DNA from: Mariniphaga sediminis
Lineage (GTDB): Bacteria; Bacteroidota; Bacteroidia; Bacteroidales; Prolixibacteraceae
Assembly (NCBI RefSeq): GCF_003573545.1
Contig: NZ_QWET01000001.1
Coordinates: 1-64,000 of the forward strand
DNA: 64,000 nt
Direction of reading: 5' to 3'
Shown: positions 7,749-17,274 of the stretch, piece after piece
Layout: each line of letters begins with the position of its first letter
How positions within the stretch are numbered: position 1 is the stretch's first letter
Program-made: the position numbers and the translations under genes
Notes under the pieces: model-generated
The model's input: the letters and a program-made list of their open reading frames with translations, nothing else
The model's database searches: none
Told to the model about the DNA's origin: nothing

Positions 7749-10700
7749 TTAAAATTTAACATTGAGTGCGAAACCATAGGATGATGCAGATGGCATATTA
7801 TACAAGCTGTAACCTTGCCCGTTTCCTACTCCCCAGGTTTGGTTTGGATCGATGTCCCGGGCCTCTTTATCCCGGTACAAAAAGAGAAGGTTATAAGCAT
7901 TTACTGAAAACCTTACACTTCGGATAAACGCATTGGGAGACATTTTAAAAGTATAGGCTAACGAAGCTTCTTTTAACGAAATGTTTGTTGCATCAACAAC
8001 CCAGGGTTCTCCATAATCAGCGAGGCCAGCCCAATAATTCTGAGCATTCATGTTTGCCGTTATCGGATTTCCCTGGCTGTCTACTCCTTCAACAACAATA
8101 CCTCCTTCACGGTAATCAAGTGTATTTTTTGTAACACCTGCATCCGAAAGCTCTGCTTTTGTAGCATTCAGGATATCGCCTCCTATTTTTCCACTCACTA
8201 AAAATTTTAAAGAGAAACGCTTATACGAGAAGTTATTTAACCATCCTATCACCGCATCAGGATTAAAATTTCCGAGTTCAACCGGATCAACTCCTGTTCT
8301 GAATGTATTCTGGGTGGTCAATTGATATTGTCCGTTCACTTTTAACGGCTTCCCAAATATTTTACCGTAACCATTTTTGCCTGTTTCAGCAACAATCTGG
8401 ATTCCTCCGGCAAGATTTTCCAAGTTAGAAAGGACCTGGTTTTCTATTCCTTCTGAGAGCTCTACAATCTCTGTTGTATTTTTTGCGAAGGTAAAAGTAG
8501 TTTCCCATTCTAAACCATTCCCCCTTACAGGTACACCTCCTAATGCAATCTCAATCCCTGAGTTTCTCACTTCCCCTGCATTAATCAGCTTGGCTTTATA
8601 ACCTGTTGCCGGGGAAACAGGAGTTTCAAGAATTTGATTTTCGGTTGACTGCCAATAGTAGTTAAAATCAAGTAGTAAGCGGTTTTGAAAAGCTTTTAGC
8701 TCAACGCCGGACTCGATAGAGGTGGTTAATTCAGGTTTTAAATCGCGAACACCAGGTATTTCAGCCACATCCATTAAAGGAATGCCATTGTGATTTATCA
8801 GCGGATTAATGCCAAATGTTGTTGCTAAACGGTAAGGATCTGTGTCATTACCCACTTTAGCATATCCCAAACGTAATTTTAACAGGTTAATTTTTTCTGT
8901 ATTTATCAATTCATTTGCCAGAAATGCTAATGAAAAAGCAGGATAAAAATAGGATCTGTTATCTTTCGGAAGCGTTGAGCTCCAGTCGTTGCGGAACGAA
9001 GCATCAAAATAAAGATAATCTCTGTACCCTAAGTTTATCGTTCCGTATAATGAATTTACCTGTTTTTTATAGTAATTGTAACTGGCCGATTTGGTAAGAA
9101 AGCTTTGTACATTCCAGAAACCCTCATTTATAACCTCATCTCCCTGGTTAAAACTTTTATCTGAATATTCATATCGAATATTACCTCCAATATTCGCATT
9201 CATACTTAAATCTACGAATCGTTGCGAATAAGTAAACAAGGCATCCAGGTTGGTTTCAATAGTATTGTACTGGTTCATAATCCATCTACCCGTTGAGAGC
9301 TGTTTATGACCCCGGTTATAACGTTCTTCAACAATATGATTGGAATAATCGGTCCCGGCCCTTACAAAACCACTAAATTTACTGCTTATATCAAAATCCA
9401 GTTTGGCATATCCCAAAAAGCGGTTTTTCTTATTGATTAATTCATCGTAATCTGTAGTCCAGTAAGGATTCATCTGGGTTCCGGTAAACGGATCATTTGG
9501 CGTTTTTTGATAGTTAAATTTTTTCAACTCATTAAGATCAACGTTACGAGGTAGCATAAACAAACCATAGATGGTATTACTGGTAGCTTCTCCCAGCCAT
9601 GTACCCCCGTCAATCCTTTGGGTAATAAAGTTTGCTTTGGCATCCAGCCTTAACCATTGTGCCAAATCAACCTGGCTCTTTATAAACAAATTATGGCGGT
9701 TCTGGTCGTTGTTAGGTAGTGTGCCTTTTGCATACAGGTTTGTATAGGAAACCCTTGTGAAACCATTCGCTCCGCTTTTGCTGAAAGAAAGTGTATTCGT
9801 TGTCCTTAAACCGGTTTCGAAAAAGTCTTTCACGTTATCCGGGTGGGGCGCATATTTTAAATTATCCTGAAATCCACTCCAGCTCTCAAATGTTTGTCCT
9901 TCCATTTTGGGCCCCCAACTGGTACTTCCATTAATCAAATCATAAGTGGCAACATTATTCACATATCTTCCTTGTCCATATTGATTTTGAAACTTTGGCA
10001 AAGATTGTTCTGTAATCATATCAAACATATTTGTCGTTGAAAACTCAACGCCAATACCATCCTTGGCCCCTTTACTTTTGGTGGTTATTACAATAGCCCC
10101 GTTTTGAGCACGTGAACCATACAAGGCTGCAGCATTAGGCCCTTTAAGTACCGTAATAGACTCAATATCATCGGGATTGATATCCATTGCTGAAGAGCCG
10201 AAATCTTTCCGGTCCCATACACCAACACTTTCTTCTATTGTTGAATTATTAATAGGGACTCCATCCACAATGTACAAGGGTTGGTTATTCCCGGTAATGG
10301 AACTGTTCCCACGCAAAACCACACGATTTGATGATCCCAGTCCTCCTTGCGAACTATTCATTTCCAAACCAGCCACTTTACCTTGAATTGAATTCAAAAC
10401 ACTGGCTCCGGAGGCGGAAGATATTTCCTCTTCTCCAACCTTTGACACTCCATATCCCAACGATTTTTCCTGACGTTTAAGTCCTAAAGCAGTAACAACC
10501 ACTTCTTCAACTTGTAAATCATCTGGTTGTAACGTCACATTTAAAACATTTCCTTCCGGACACGAAAACTCCTCCGTTACCATTCCAACAAAAGAAAAAA
10601 CCAACACATCATTTCCCGAAACGTTGGGAAGTGAATATTCCCCATCCGAATTGGTAACCGTTCCTTGCGTAGTGCCTTTCACCACAACGGTTACGCCGGG

Positions 10701-11159
10701 CAGTGGCTGGCCGCCGGAGTCGGTTACGCTCCCGGAGATCATTTTGGGTTGGTAGGTTTCATTATCACGCCATTGCCGGGATCTCCCTGTTTTTAGATCT
10801 GGTTTGATTAAAATGAGACTGGTTGCCGTAATCGAATAGTCTATATTTTCCCCCTCGAATATTTTATTGAGGATGTTCTCAATGACTTCATTTTTAAAAC
10901 TGGCATTGATCTTTTTGTTTAAATCAACTTCTTCGTTTTGGTAAATAAACCGGAATTTAGACATGGACTCAATCTCCTGGAGTACCTCTTTAATGGTAAC
11001 CTCCCGCAGGTTTAACGATAGTTTGGTCGCCTGCGAATAAACAGTCGCAGAAACGTGCAGCATCGAAATCATCAGAATAAAAGTTGTCAGTTTCATTACC
11101 AGTAAAATTTTTTTTAAAACCGGACTTAACCGCTTTCTTCTTACATCAAATTTTTTCAT
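7749..11159 (-). CDS. SusC/RagA-type TonB-dependent receptor with STN domain
   Basis: An outer-membrane importer of 1136 residues. In order: signal peptide (to about residue 43), STN domain (about 45-115, SLNLREVTIKEVLQEIE onward), a CarboxypepD-regulatory-like beta domain (ISGSVTDSGGQPLPGVTVVVKG, about 140-215), the EEVVVTALGLKRQEKSLGY junction, TonB plug (with LYIVDGVPINN and VLKGPNAAALYGSRAQNGAI) and a C-terminal barrel ending in aromatic-polar FALNVKF. The STN domain is expected to contact the FecR-type anti-sigma factor encoded upstream, so substrate occupancy would control the operon's own ECF sigma factor. It pairs with the SusD gene 14 bases downstream. Confidence 0.95.
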   Translation of the reverse strand: MKKFDVRRKRLSPVLKKILLVMKLTTFILMISMLHVSATVYSQATKLSLNLREVTIKEVLQEIESMSKFRFIYQNEEVDLNKKINASFKNEVIENILNKIFEGENIDYSITATSLILIKPDLKTGRSRQWRDNETYQPKMISGSVTDSGGQPLPGVTVVVKGTTQGTVTNSDGEYSLPNVSGNDVLVFSFVGMVTEEFSCPEGNVLNVTLQPDDLQVEEVVVTALGLKRQEKSLGYGVSKVGEEEISSASGASVLNSIQGKVAGLEMNSSQGGLGSSNRVVLRGNSSITGNNQPLYIVDGVPINNSTIEESVGVWDRKDFGSSAMDINPDDIESITVLKGPNAAALYGSRAQNGAIVITTKSKGAKDGIGVEFSTTNMFDMITEQSLPKFQNQYGQGRYVNNVATYDLINGSTSWGPKMEGQTFESWSGFQDNLKYAPHPDNVKDFFETGLRTTNTLSFSKSGANGFTRVSYTNLYAKGTLPNNDQNRHNLFIKSQVDLAQWLRLDAKANFITQRIDGGTWLGEATSNTIYGLFMLPRNVDLNELKKFNYQKTPNDPFTGTQMNPYWTTDYDELINKKNRFLGYAKLDFDISSKFSGFVRAGTDYSNHIVEERYNRGHKQLSTGRWIMNQYNTIETNLDALFTYSQRFVDLSMNANIGGNIRYEYSDKSFNQGDEVINEGFWNVQSFLTKSASYNYYKKQVNSLYGTINLGYRDYLYFDASFRNDWSSTLPKDNRSYFYPAFSLAFLANELINTEKINLLKLRLGYAKVGNDTDPYRLATTFGINPLINHNGIPLMDVAEIPGVRDLKPELTTSIESGVELKAFQNRLLLDFNYYWQSTENQILETPVSPATGYKAKLINAGEVRNSGIEIALGGVPVRGNGLEWETTFTFAKNTTEIVELSEGIENQVLSNLENLAGGIQIVAETGKNGYGKIFGKPLKVNGQYQLTTQNTFRTGVDPVELGNFNPDAVIGWLNNFSYKRFSLKFLVSGKIGGDILNATKAELSDAGVTKNTLDYREGGIVVEGVDSQGNPITANMNAQNYWAGLADYGEPWVVDATNISLKEASLAYTFKMSPNAFIRSVRFSVNAYNLLFLYRDKEARDIDPNQTWGVGNGQGYSLYNMPSASSYGFALNVKF

Positions 11160-11227
11160 ACTTTTGTAATACTTTAATTAGTTAGTAAATATCTAATGTG
11201 GAAAGCATTAGATTAAAACTTTCAAAT

Positions 11228-11255
11228 AACGGGGAATGTGCGACCATTTCCCGTT
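11228..11255. repeat. Hairpin between the FecR and SusC genes
   Basis: An imperfect inverted repeat (AACGGGGAAT pairing with ATTTCCCGTT) lies between the FecR stop and the SusC start. The T-run follows it on the plus strand, not on the strand of the genes. It could attenuate the message, or simply separate the regulator and SusCD transcripts. Confidence 0.5.
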
Positions 11256-11274
11256 TTTTGTTTTTGATACGGAA

Positions 11275-12306
11275 TTAATTCATAGGCAATTTATTTTTTT
11301 GTGATACAGTGATATTCCTGCCATTTATCGTGTAATCAATTTTGCTGATTTCATTTAAAGCCTTAAATACATCGAAAATTGACTTTTCCTGGAGTACTCC
11401 GGTATAGTGAATATTCTCCCCGATGTTTTCTCCGGCAAAAGTTATTTCCACATCGTACCATCTTTCCAGTATCCTGGCAACATTTTTCAGGGACATATTA
11501 TCCATGTATAATTTTTTCTCCATCCAACTCAGGTTATACCGGGGCTCTTCCGCCGAATAATACAGCTTCCCGGAATTTTTGTCGAAAGAGCCTGTTTGTC
11601 CCGGGGTTAATACCAACAGTTCCGTTTTACTATCGTGTAGTTCTACTTTTCCTTCGGTTAAGGTTGTTTTTATTACAGCGTCGTCCGGATAAGCGGAAAG
11701 ATTAAATTTTGTGCCCAGAACGGTAAGCCTTAAGCCTTCCTGCATCCGGACAATAAATGGCGCTTTGTTTTTCTCTACCTCAAAGTACCCCTCTCCACTA
11801 AATTGCACATTCCGGGTTCTTTTGCGCCTGTCGAATTGATAGATTAATTCCGAACCCGCATTGAGCATTACCGAAGTTCCGTCCGGCAAAACAACCTTAG
11901 AACGGCTGCCCAATTCGGTAGTGAGCTTTAATGGTTCTGTATCCGGAGCAAACCAGTTAAAATAGAATGAGAACCCTAACAAAATCAGTAGAGTAGCCGC
12001 TGCTCCATATAAAAAAATAATTTTGAAACGACTGGCAATCCTTGTTTGTTTTACAATTTGGTAATTAACTTGTTCCCATGCATTTTCAGGCTTGTATTTT
12101 TTCCTTTCGGCAAGAATATCTATCCCCTCCCAGATTTTGACATATTTCGAAAAGTTCTTTTTGTTTTCCGAAGCAGAATCTATCCAATGCTGAAATTCCG
12201 GGTCTGTAGTACCTGAGCCCATCTCATTTTGAAGATGATCGATAATATGCTCTTCCTGTTTTTGCTTTTCTTTCATTCTTTTTTGTACTTCATTTAAATG
12301 ACACAT
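11275..12306 (-). CDS. FecR-family anti-sigma factor
   Basis: An inner-membrane regulator of 343 residues: a cytoplasmic N-terminal region that would bind the ECF sigma factor, one membrane helix (FKIIFLYGAAATLLILLGFS, about residues 93-112), the periplasmic FecR domain (TELGSRSKVVLPDGTSVML, YFEVEKNKAPFIV, GTKFNLSAYPDD) and a C-terminal DUF4974-type STN-like domain (ILERWYDVEITF onward). The family relays a signal from the SusC STN domain to the sigma factor encoded 163 bases upstream. It lies between sigma factor and SusC, the usual order in Bacteroidota. Confidence 0.93.
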   Translation of the reverse strand: MCHLNEVQKRMKEKQKQEEHIIDHLQNEMGSGTTDPEFQHWIDSASENKKNFSKYVKIWEGIDILAERKKYKPENAWEQVNYQIVKQTRIASRFKIIFLYGAAATLLILLGFSFYFNWFAPDTEPLKLTTELGSRSKVVLPDGTSVMLNAGSELIYQFDRRKRTRNVQFSGEGYFEVEKNKAPFIVRMQEGLRLTVLGTKFNLSAYPDDAVIKTTLTEGKVELHDSKTELLVLTPGQTGSFDKNSGKLYYSAEEPRYNLSWMEKKLYMDNMSLKNVARILERWYDVEITFAGENIGENIHYTGVLQEKSIFDVFKALNEISKIDYTINGRNITVSQKNKLPMN

Positions 12307-12469
12307 CCATGGTAAAAAAGTCCTATTGCAAATTCCATTTTTTTACTTCTGTTTGATGAAGAGTGTACGGGATGATTGAAAATAGTATGATTCTGTTTCT
12401 GCCGGAGGTGCATCTGGAGAGTTTAGTAATCAGGTTTTTGGGGCGAATTTTGTAAGGCAGCACAAAGTA

Positions 12470-13009
12470 TCAGAAGGCGCTTTTGACCTCCAGGCATGAT
12501 TTTAAATATTTAAGGGATTTCCAAAGTTGATTTTTGATGGTTTTTATCGAAATATCTAACCTTTCGGCTATCTCTTTGTGTTTTAGTTTTTCAAAACGAC
12601 TCAGAAGAAGTACTTCTTTTGACCGCTCCGGTAACTGATCAATACAATTCTCCAGTTTTTGCAGAAAATCTTCCTGTGTCAAATCTTCTGTTTCCTGAGG
12701 AAAATCCGCGTCCTCCAATCTGTTTATGGCCTTTTTACGGTTTTTTTCTGTCCTTAAAAAGTTTAGTGCACTATTTTTTGCAGCCCTGAACAGGTAATGT
12801 TTTGTGTTTTTGTAAACCACTATTTTTTTGCGATCAGACCAAAGTTTTATAAAAAGATCCTGCACAATATCTTCTGCATTTGTTGAGTCAGCTACAATGG
12901 TGGTAACAAAAGAACACAATGATGCATAGTGTTTGAAAAACAAAAGGTTAAAACTGGAGTAATCATCTTGTTTTATCCGGGAGAGCAGTATTTCATCCGT
13001 TTTAGTCAT
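12470..13009 (-). CDS. ECF RNA polymerase sigma factor (Bacteroidota SusCD-linked class)
   Basis: A 179-residue sigma-70 protein with region 2 (FKHYASLCSFVTTIVADSTNAEDIVQDLFIKLW, split here by class-typical spacing) and region 4 with a helix-turn-helix (HKEIAERLDISIKTIKNQLW). There are no regions 1 or 3, as in ECF factors. It is the first gene of the minus-strand cassette sigma-FecR-SusC-SusD and would direct transcription of SusCD when released by FecR. The start is ATG 13009. Confidence 0.93.
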   Translation of the reverse strand: MTKTDEILLSRIKQDDYSSFNLLFFKHYASLCSFVTTIVADSTNAEDIVQDLFIKLWSDRKKIVVYKNTKHYLFRAAKNSALNFLRTEKNRKKAINRLEDADFPQETEDLTQEDFLQKLENCIDQLPERSKEVLLLSRFEKLKHKEIAERLDISIKTIKNQLWKSLKYLKSCLEVKSAF

Positions 13010-13357
13010 ACGTTAATCTCAGTACAATATTAGCCAAATCACTTTTAATTGTAAAATTTTTATCAACTGATTTTTACCTTGTGCCGTTTTGGATATTTTT
13101 CTGTCAAATTACATTTTGATGGGGTGGAAATACCCCGGAATGGGAGCAAGGCAAAAGTCTGTAATTCATGATTTATTCTTTCTGCAGGATTTTTCGGTAA
13201 TTGTATTTTTTTTCAGAATAAACTTCCATCAATAGATATTTTTGTTTACTTAAACAGGGACTTACGTACATTTGTTTATTGTCAAAAACACACCGATACA
13301 AAACAGATAAATTTATTTTGTAATTTTGAGCTGCGTTTAATAATTTAAGAAATAAGA
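13010..13357. other. Divergent intergenic region between ECF sigma gene and phoH-like gene
   Basis: 348 bases with no credible ORF, AT-rich, serving as promoter region in both directions. On the plus strand there are two matches to TAnnTTTG, TACATTTG at 13267-13274 and TAATTTTG at 13321-13328. The second is the better placed for the phoH-like start at 13358. Confidence 0.6.
13321..13328 (+). promoter_or_regulatory. Candidate -7 promoter element for the phoH-like gene
   Basis: TAATTTTG fits the Bacteroidota -7 consensus TAnnTTTG and lies 30 bases before the TTG start. No good -33 TTG lies at the expected distance, so this is a modest call. Confidence 0.4.
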
Positions 13358-14353
13358 TTGGAGAAACAGATTTATTTGGAAGGCATTGACCCTCTGGAAT
13401 TTTTTGGGATTAACAATACAAAAATGGACCTCATTAAAGGGGGGTTCCCAAAAATAAAAATTGCAGCACGTGGTCATTCATTATACATTCAGGGCGAAGA
13501 GAAAGAGATAAATAGTTTTGAAAAAAAGTTTGCACTTTTGCTCGATCACTACTATCAGTTTAATGTATTAACCGAAGACGCGATACTGCAAATACTTTCT
13601 ACCGGCATCTCCTCGCTGGAAGAAAACGGAACTTCGGAGAGTGACATTATTGTTTTCGGGAATAGTGGAAAACCGGTACGTGCACGTACGCCCAACCAGC
13701 GCATACTGGTGGAGGACAGCACTAAAAACGACCTGATTTTTGCTATTGGTCCGGCAGGTACAGGTAAAACATATACGGCCATTGCTTTGGCAGTCAGGGC
13801 GCTAAAAAACAGGGAGATCAAGAAAATAATCCTGAGTCGTCCCGCAGTGGAGGCTGGTGAAAACCTGGGATTCCTGCCTGGTGACCTGAAAGAAAAAATT
13901 GATCCGTATCTTCAGCCACTTTACGATGCGCTTCAGGACATGATTCCGCCGCGCAAACTGGAAGATTTTTTGAAGGACGGTATTATCGAGATTGCTCCCC
14001 TGGCATTTATGCGCGGAAGAACTTTGAGCAATGCTTTTGTCATTCTCGATGAGGCACAGAATACAACCATTAATCAGTTGAAAATGTTCCTCACCCGGAT
14101 GGGGCTGAATGCCAAATTCATTATTACAGGGGACGTAACGCAAATCGACCTGCCCAAACGGAGTAATTCAGGGTTGATTTTTGCCATGAAATTACTTCGA
14201 AACATTCAGTCGATTTCAGTTGTTCAGTTTAACAAAAATGATATTGTTCGTCACCGGCTGGTAAGGGATATCGTAGATGCGTACGAGAAATATTACGAAA
14301 GCCGGGCGGAAGAAAAAGAAGAAAGAGGGAGAGGAAAAAAGACAGAGCAATAA
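13358..14353 (+). CDS. PhoH-family P-loop ATPase
   Basis: A cytoplasmic NTPase of 331 residues. The Walker A motif GPAGTGKT lies near residue 131, FVILDEAQNTT (Walker B) near residue 225, and the family sequences LSRPAVEAGENLGFLPGD and ITGDVTQIDLP are intact. PhoH/YbeZ proteins work with the YbeY RNase in ribosome and RNA metabolism; the exact role here is inferred. The start is TTG 13358: a TAA lies four codons upstream in frame, and MEKQIYLEGIDPLEFFG matches the usual N-terminus of the family. The C-terminal tail is strongly charged. Confidence 0.92.
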   Translation: MEKQIYLEGIDPLEFFGINNTKMDLIKGGFPKIKIAARGHSLYIQGEEKEINSFEKKFALLLDHYYQFNVLTEDAILQILSTGISSLEENGTSESDIIVFGNSGKPVRARTPNQRILVEDSTKNDLIFAIGPAGTGKTYTAIALAVRALKNREIKKIILSRPAVEAGENLGFLPGDLKEKIDPYLQPLYDALQDMIPPRKLEDFLKDGIIEIAPLAFMRGRTLSNAFVILDEAQNTTINQLKMFLTRMGLNAKFIITGDVTQIDLPKRSNSGLIFAMKLLRNIQSISVVQFNKNDIVRHRLVRDIVDAYEKYYESRAEEKEERGRGKKTEQ

Positions 14354-14440
14354 GCAAAGTGCAGTGGAAGCGTGTTATTTGAATTAAAACCAGAATCGAA
14401 ATAAACAGGGAAAATTAAACAATCTAAAAATAATACAAGA

Positions 14441-15391
14441 ATGAGCAACGCATTAACAAAGACTGATTTTCGTTTTCCGGGACAAAGAAACGTGTATCAC
14501 GGGAAGGTGCGCGACGTATATAATATTAACGACGACCTTTTGGTGATGGTGGTCAGCGACCGCATTTCGGCCTTCGACGTGGTGCTGCCCGAAGGGATTC
14601 CTTACAAAGGACAAGTGCTGAACCAAATCGCAGAAAAGTTTCTTGACGCCACTGCCGATATAGTTCCAAACTGGAAAGTGGCTTCTCCCGATCCTAATGT
14701 GACGGTAGGTCATAAATGCGAACCCTACAAGGTGGAGATGGTTATCCGGGGTTACCTGACAGGGCATGCATGGCGCGAATACCGCGACGGAAAACGCTCG
14801 CTTTGTGGTGTGCCATTGGCCGAAGGATTGAAGGAGAATCAAAAGTTTGACGCGCCGATTATTACTCCAACAACCAAAGCCGATGAGGGGCACGATGAGG
14901 ACATCTCCCGCGAAGAAATTATTGCCCAGGGATTGGTTGACAAAGCAGAATATGAAATGCTGGAAGACTATACCCGAAAACTGTTTCAGCGTGGTACTGA
15001 AATGGCGGCAGAAAAAGGATTGATTTTAGTGGATACCAAATACGAGTTTGGGAAAAAGGACGGGAAGATTTATCTTATCGATGAAATCCACACACCTGAC
15101 TCATCCCGCTATTTTTATGCTAAAGGCTATGAGGAAAGGCTGGCTGCCGGCGAACCGCAAAAACAACTTTCAAAAGAGTTTGTGCGTCAGTGGCTCATTG
15201 AAAACGGTTTCCAGGGAAAAGAAGGACAATCCGTTCCCGAAATGTCAGCGGATTTTGTAAAGTCTGTATCGGAACGTTATATCGAACTGTTTGAGAATAT
15301 TACCGGTGACAAGTTTGAAAAGTCGGAGACATCAAAAATCAATTCGCGGATTGAAATTGCCGTAACCGAATTCCTGGCCGGACAGATTTAA
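14441..15391 (+). CDS. purC: Phosphoribosylaminoimidazole-succinocarboxamide synthase
   Basis: SAICAR synthetase of de novo purine synthesis, joining aspartate to CAIR at the expense of ATP. The 316-residue sequence has the N-terminal [20 protein letters not shown] strand-turn of the ATP site, the [19 protein letters not shown] signature, and [20 protein letters not shown] near residue 195. It is the longer form also seen in eukaryotes and Bacteroidota, with a C-terminal extension after [11 protein letters not shown]. It lies 87 bases after the phoH-like gene and is followed by a perfect palindrome. Confidence 0.97.
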   Translation: MSNALTKTDFRFPGQRNVYHGKVRDVYNINDDLLVMVVSDRISAFDVVLPEGIPYKGQVLNQIAEKFLDATADIVPNWKVASPDPNVTVGHKCEPYKVEMVIRGYLTGHAWREYRDGKRSLCGVPLAEGLKENQKFDAPIITPTTKADEGHDEDISREEIIAQGLVDKAEYEMLEDYTRKLFQRGTEMAAEKGLILVDTKYEFGKKDGKIYLIDEIHTPDSSRYFYAKGYEERLAAGEPQKQLSKEFVRQWLIENGFQGKEGQSVPEMSADFVKSVSERYIELFENITGDKFEKSETSKINSRIEIAVTEFLAGQI

Positions 15392-15403
15392 AACTGGCCT
15401 GTG

Positions 15404-15435
15404 GTCATAGCATTACTTCGAAGTAATGCTATGAC
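15404..15435. repeat. Perfect 32-base palindrome after purC
   Basis: The 16-base arm from 15404 to 15419 is the exact reverse complement of 15420-15435, with no loop (TTCGAA at the centre). There is no T-run. It could act as a terminator or RNA stabiliser for purC, or as a protein-binding site. Confidence 0.8.
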
Positions 15436-15560
15436 TAAACTATTTAATAATCAAACTATTTGATTGCTGCCCCCTCGAAAAACTTCATCGCAGAAAATAT
15501 TTTCTATCTGAGATTTTATTCGGATATTGTATAGGTCAAACCAAAATTAAAATCGGAAAG

Positions 15561-17147
15561 ATGAAAAAATTATTGCTGAGGGTTTTTGCAGTCCTCCTAT
15601 TGGTTACGCTTTTCCAGACATGTAATGAACCTTATGATTCTTCCGTTGGTCCTTTACAATGGGAGCAACCGCCCGGATTAGCTATTGCTGTGGAGAAGGT
15701 ACAATCCGTTGTCAATCTTCAGGATAAAATTTCCAACGCTTTGTTCCGCAACCCGGAGGTAGTGGGAATGGGCACAGGCCTTAATGATGATGGGGTGCCG
15801 GCCATTGTTATTTACACACGCTCAAAAGTTGAACACCGGCCCGATATATCCATTGAAAATGTGGGAAGAGGTGCGAGGCCTACTGCATTGCCTGTGTCTG
15901 TTGAGAATGTACCTGTCGTTTCGAAAGTAACAGGTATGTTTAAGGCTTATGCCGAGCCAACTTCATGGTTTCCTCGTCCTGTACCAATAGGCGTTTCAAC
16001 CGGCCATCCTGATATCACTGCCGGAACCATTGGTTGCCGGGTTAAAGATGCCGAAGGAAATGTTTTCGCGTTAAGTAATAACCATGTTTATGCCAACAGA
16101 AATGAGGCTTCTATTGGCGACAACGTGCTGCAACCCGGCCCTTACGATGGGGGGAGCGATCCGGCAGATGCTATTGGCACTTTATATGATTTTGAACCCA
16201 TTAGTTTTTCTGAAAATAACCTGATGGATGCGGCAATTGCACTGTGTTCCACCGGAACTTTGGGGACTTCCACTCCGGCAGATGCTTACGGAACTCCGGG
16301 ATCGACAACCGTCTCTGCTGCCATCGGCCTGGATGTTCAAAAATATGGCCGTACTACAGGCTGGACCCACGGGACGATCTCAGAAATAAACGTGACGGTT
16401 GATGTTTGTTACCAGTCGCGCGGTCCGTTCAAATGTGTGCAAGCGGCCAGGTTTGTCGATCAAATAACCATAACTCCCGGGGATTTTAGTGATGGAGGGG
16501 ATTCTGGATCCCTCATAGTTACTGACAACAGTAGTAACAGTCCGGTCGGTTTATTATTTGCGGGTAGCTCAACGCATACTATTGCTACTCCCATCGGTGT
16601 CGTGCTCAACCGCTTCGGTGTTACCATTGACAACGAAAGTGGCGGAACAGTAAACACTCCACCATCAGCCGGGTTCACTTATACAACCTCAGGCTTAACC
16701 GCAACTTTTACCGATACCAGTACCGATCCGGGTGGTTCTGTGGTTGAATGGAACTGGAATTTTGGAGACGGTAACACGTCAACCGAACAGAATCCGGGAC
16801 ACACATATAATGCCGGGGGAACATTTTCTGTTTTGCTGGAAGTAACGGATAATGAAGGCGCTACTGGTTCTTCGTCTCAAAATGTAACCGTTTCAGAAAA
16901 TACAGGGACTGGAATTACACTTACGGCAGCCGGCGAGAAAATAAGAGGGGTCCGATACGTTAACCTGTCATGGGAAGGCGCTATCGGAGACAATGTTGTT
17001 ATAAAAATGAACGGTTCTGTTTACGATACCGTTTCAAACGATGGATCGGAAACACTTAACCTGGGAAGAATAAGCGGAACCTTTGTGTTTGAAGTGTGTG
17101 AATCAGATGGTGTTACCTGTTCCAATGAGGCAGCAGTAACTTTTTAA
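15561..17147 (+). CDS. Trypsin-like serine protease lipoprotein with PKD domain
   Basis: A 528-residue exported protein. The lipobox Cys21 (TLFQTC) predicts a lipoprotein. A chymotrypsin-type triad can be read: His in LSNNHVY (about residue 175), Asp in NNLMDAAIAL (about 223), and Ser in DGGDSGSLI (about 315), separated by the family's usual spacing. A PKD domain follows (about 370-445, with VVEWNWNFGDGNTSTEQNPGHTY), then a beta-rich C-terminal domain of about 75 residues ending in SNEAAVTF. It probably degrades or senses extracellular protein. It is monocistronic: a palindrome precedes it and a terminator follows. The substrate is unknown. Confidence 0.85.
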   Translation: MKKLLLRVFAVLLLVTLFQTCNEPYDSSVGPLQWEQPPGLAIAVEKVQSVVNLQDKISNALFRNPEVVGMGTGLNDDGVPAIVIYTRSKVEHRPDISIENVGRGARPTALPVSVENVPVVSKVTGMFKAYAEPTSWFPRPVPIGVSTGHPDITAGTIGCRVKDAEGNVFALSNNHVYANRNEASIGDNVLQPGPYDGGSDPADAIGTLYDFEPISFSENNLMDAAIALCSTGTLGTSTPADAYGTPGSTTVSAAIGLDVQKYGRTTGWTHGTISEINVTVDVCYQSRGPFKCVQAARFVDQITITPGDFSDGGDSGSLIVTDNSSNSPVGLLFAGSSTHTIATPIGVVLNRFGVTIDNESGGTVNTPPSAGFTYTTSGLTATFTDTSTDPGGSVVEWNWNFGDGNTSTEQNPGHTYNAGGTFSVLLEVTDNEGATGSSSQNVTVSENTGTGITLTAAGEKIRGVRYVNLSWEGAIGDNVVIKMNGSVYDTVSNDGSETLNLGRISGTFVFEVCESDGVTCSNEAAVTF

Positions 17148-17165
17148 GTTGGTGAAAATATTTTT

Positions 17166-17199
17166 AGCACAGTCATAATTTGGCTGTGCTTTTTTTATT
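17166..17199 (+). terminator. Rho-independent terminator after the serine protease gene
   Basis: AGCACAG (17166-17172) pairs with CTGTGCT (17184-17190), followed by seven T. It lies 19 bases after the stop codon. Confidence 0.85.
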
Positions 17200-17247
17200 T
17201 CTTATTCAGAATAAAATCTCTTTTATTGTTCTTTTTGCCAAATGCAT

Positions 17248-17255
17248 TATTTTTG
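17248..17255 (+). promoter_or_regulatory. -7 promoter element of trhO
   Basis: TATTTTTG matches TAnnTTTG. A TTG at 17226-17228 is 19 bases upstream, the usual -33 spacing. Because the ATG at 17242 lies before this element, the true start must be 17266 or 17275. Confidence 0.65.
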
Positions 17256-17274
17256 CCTCCCAAAAATGACAACA

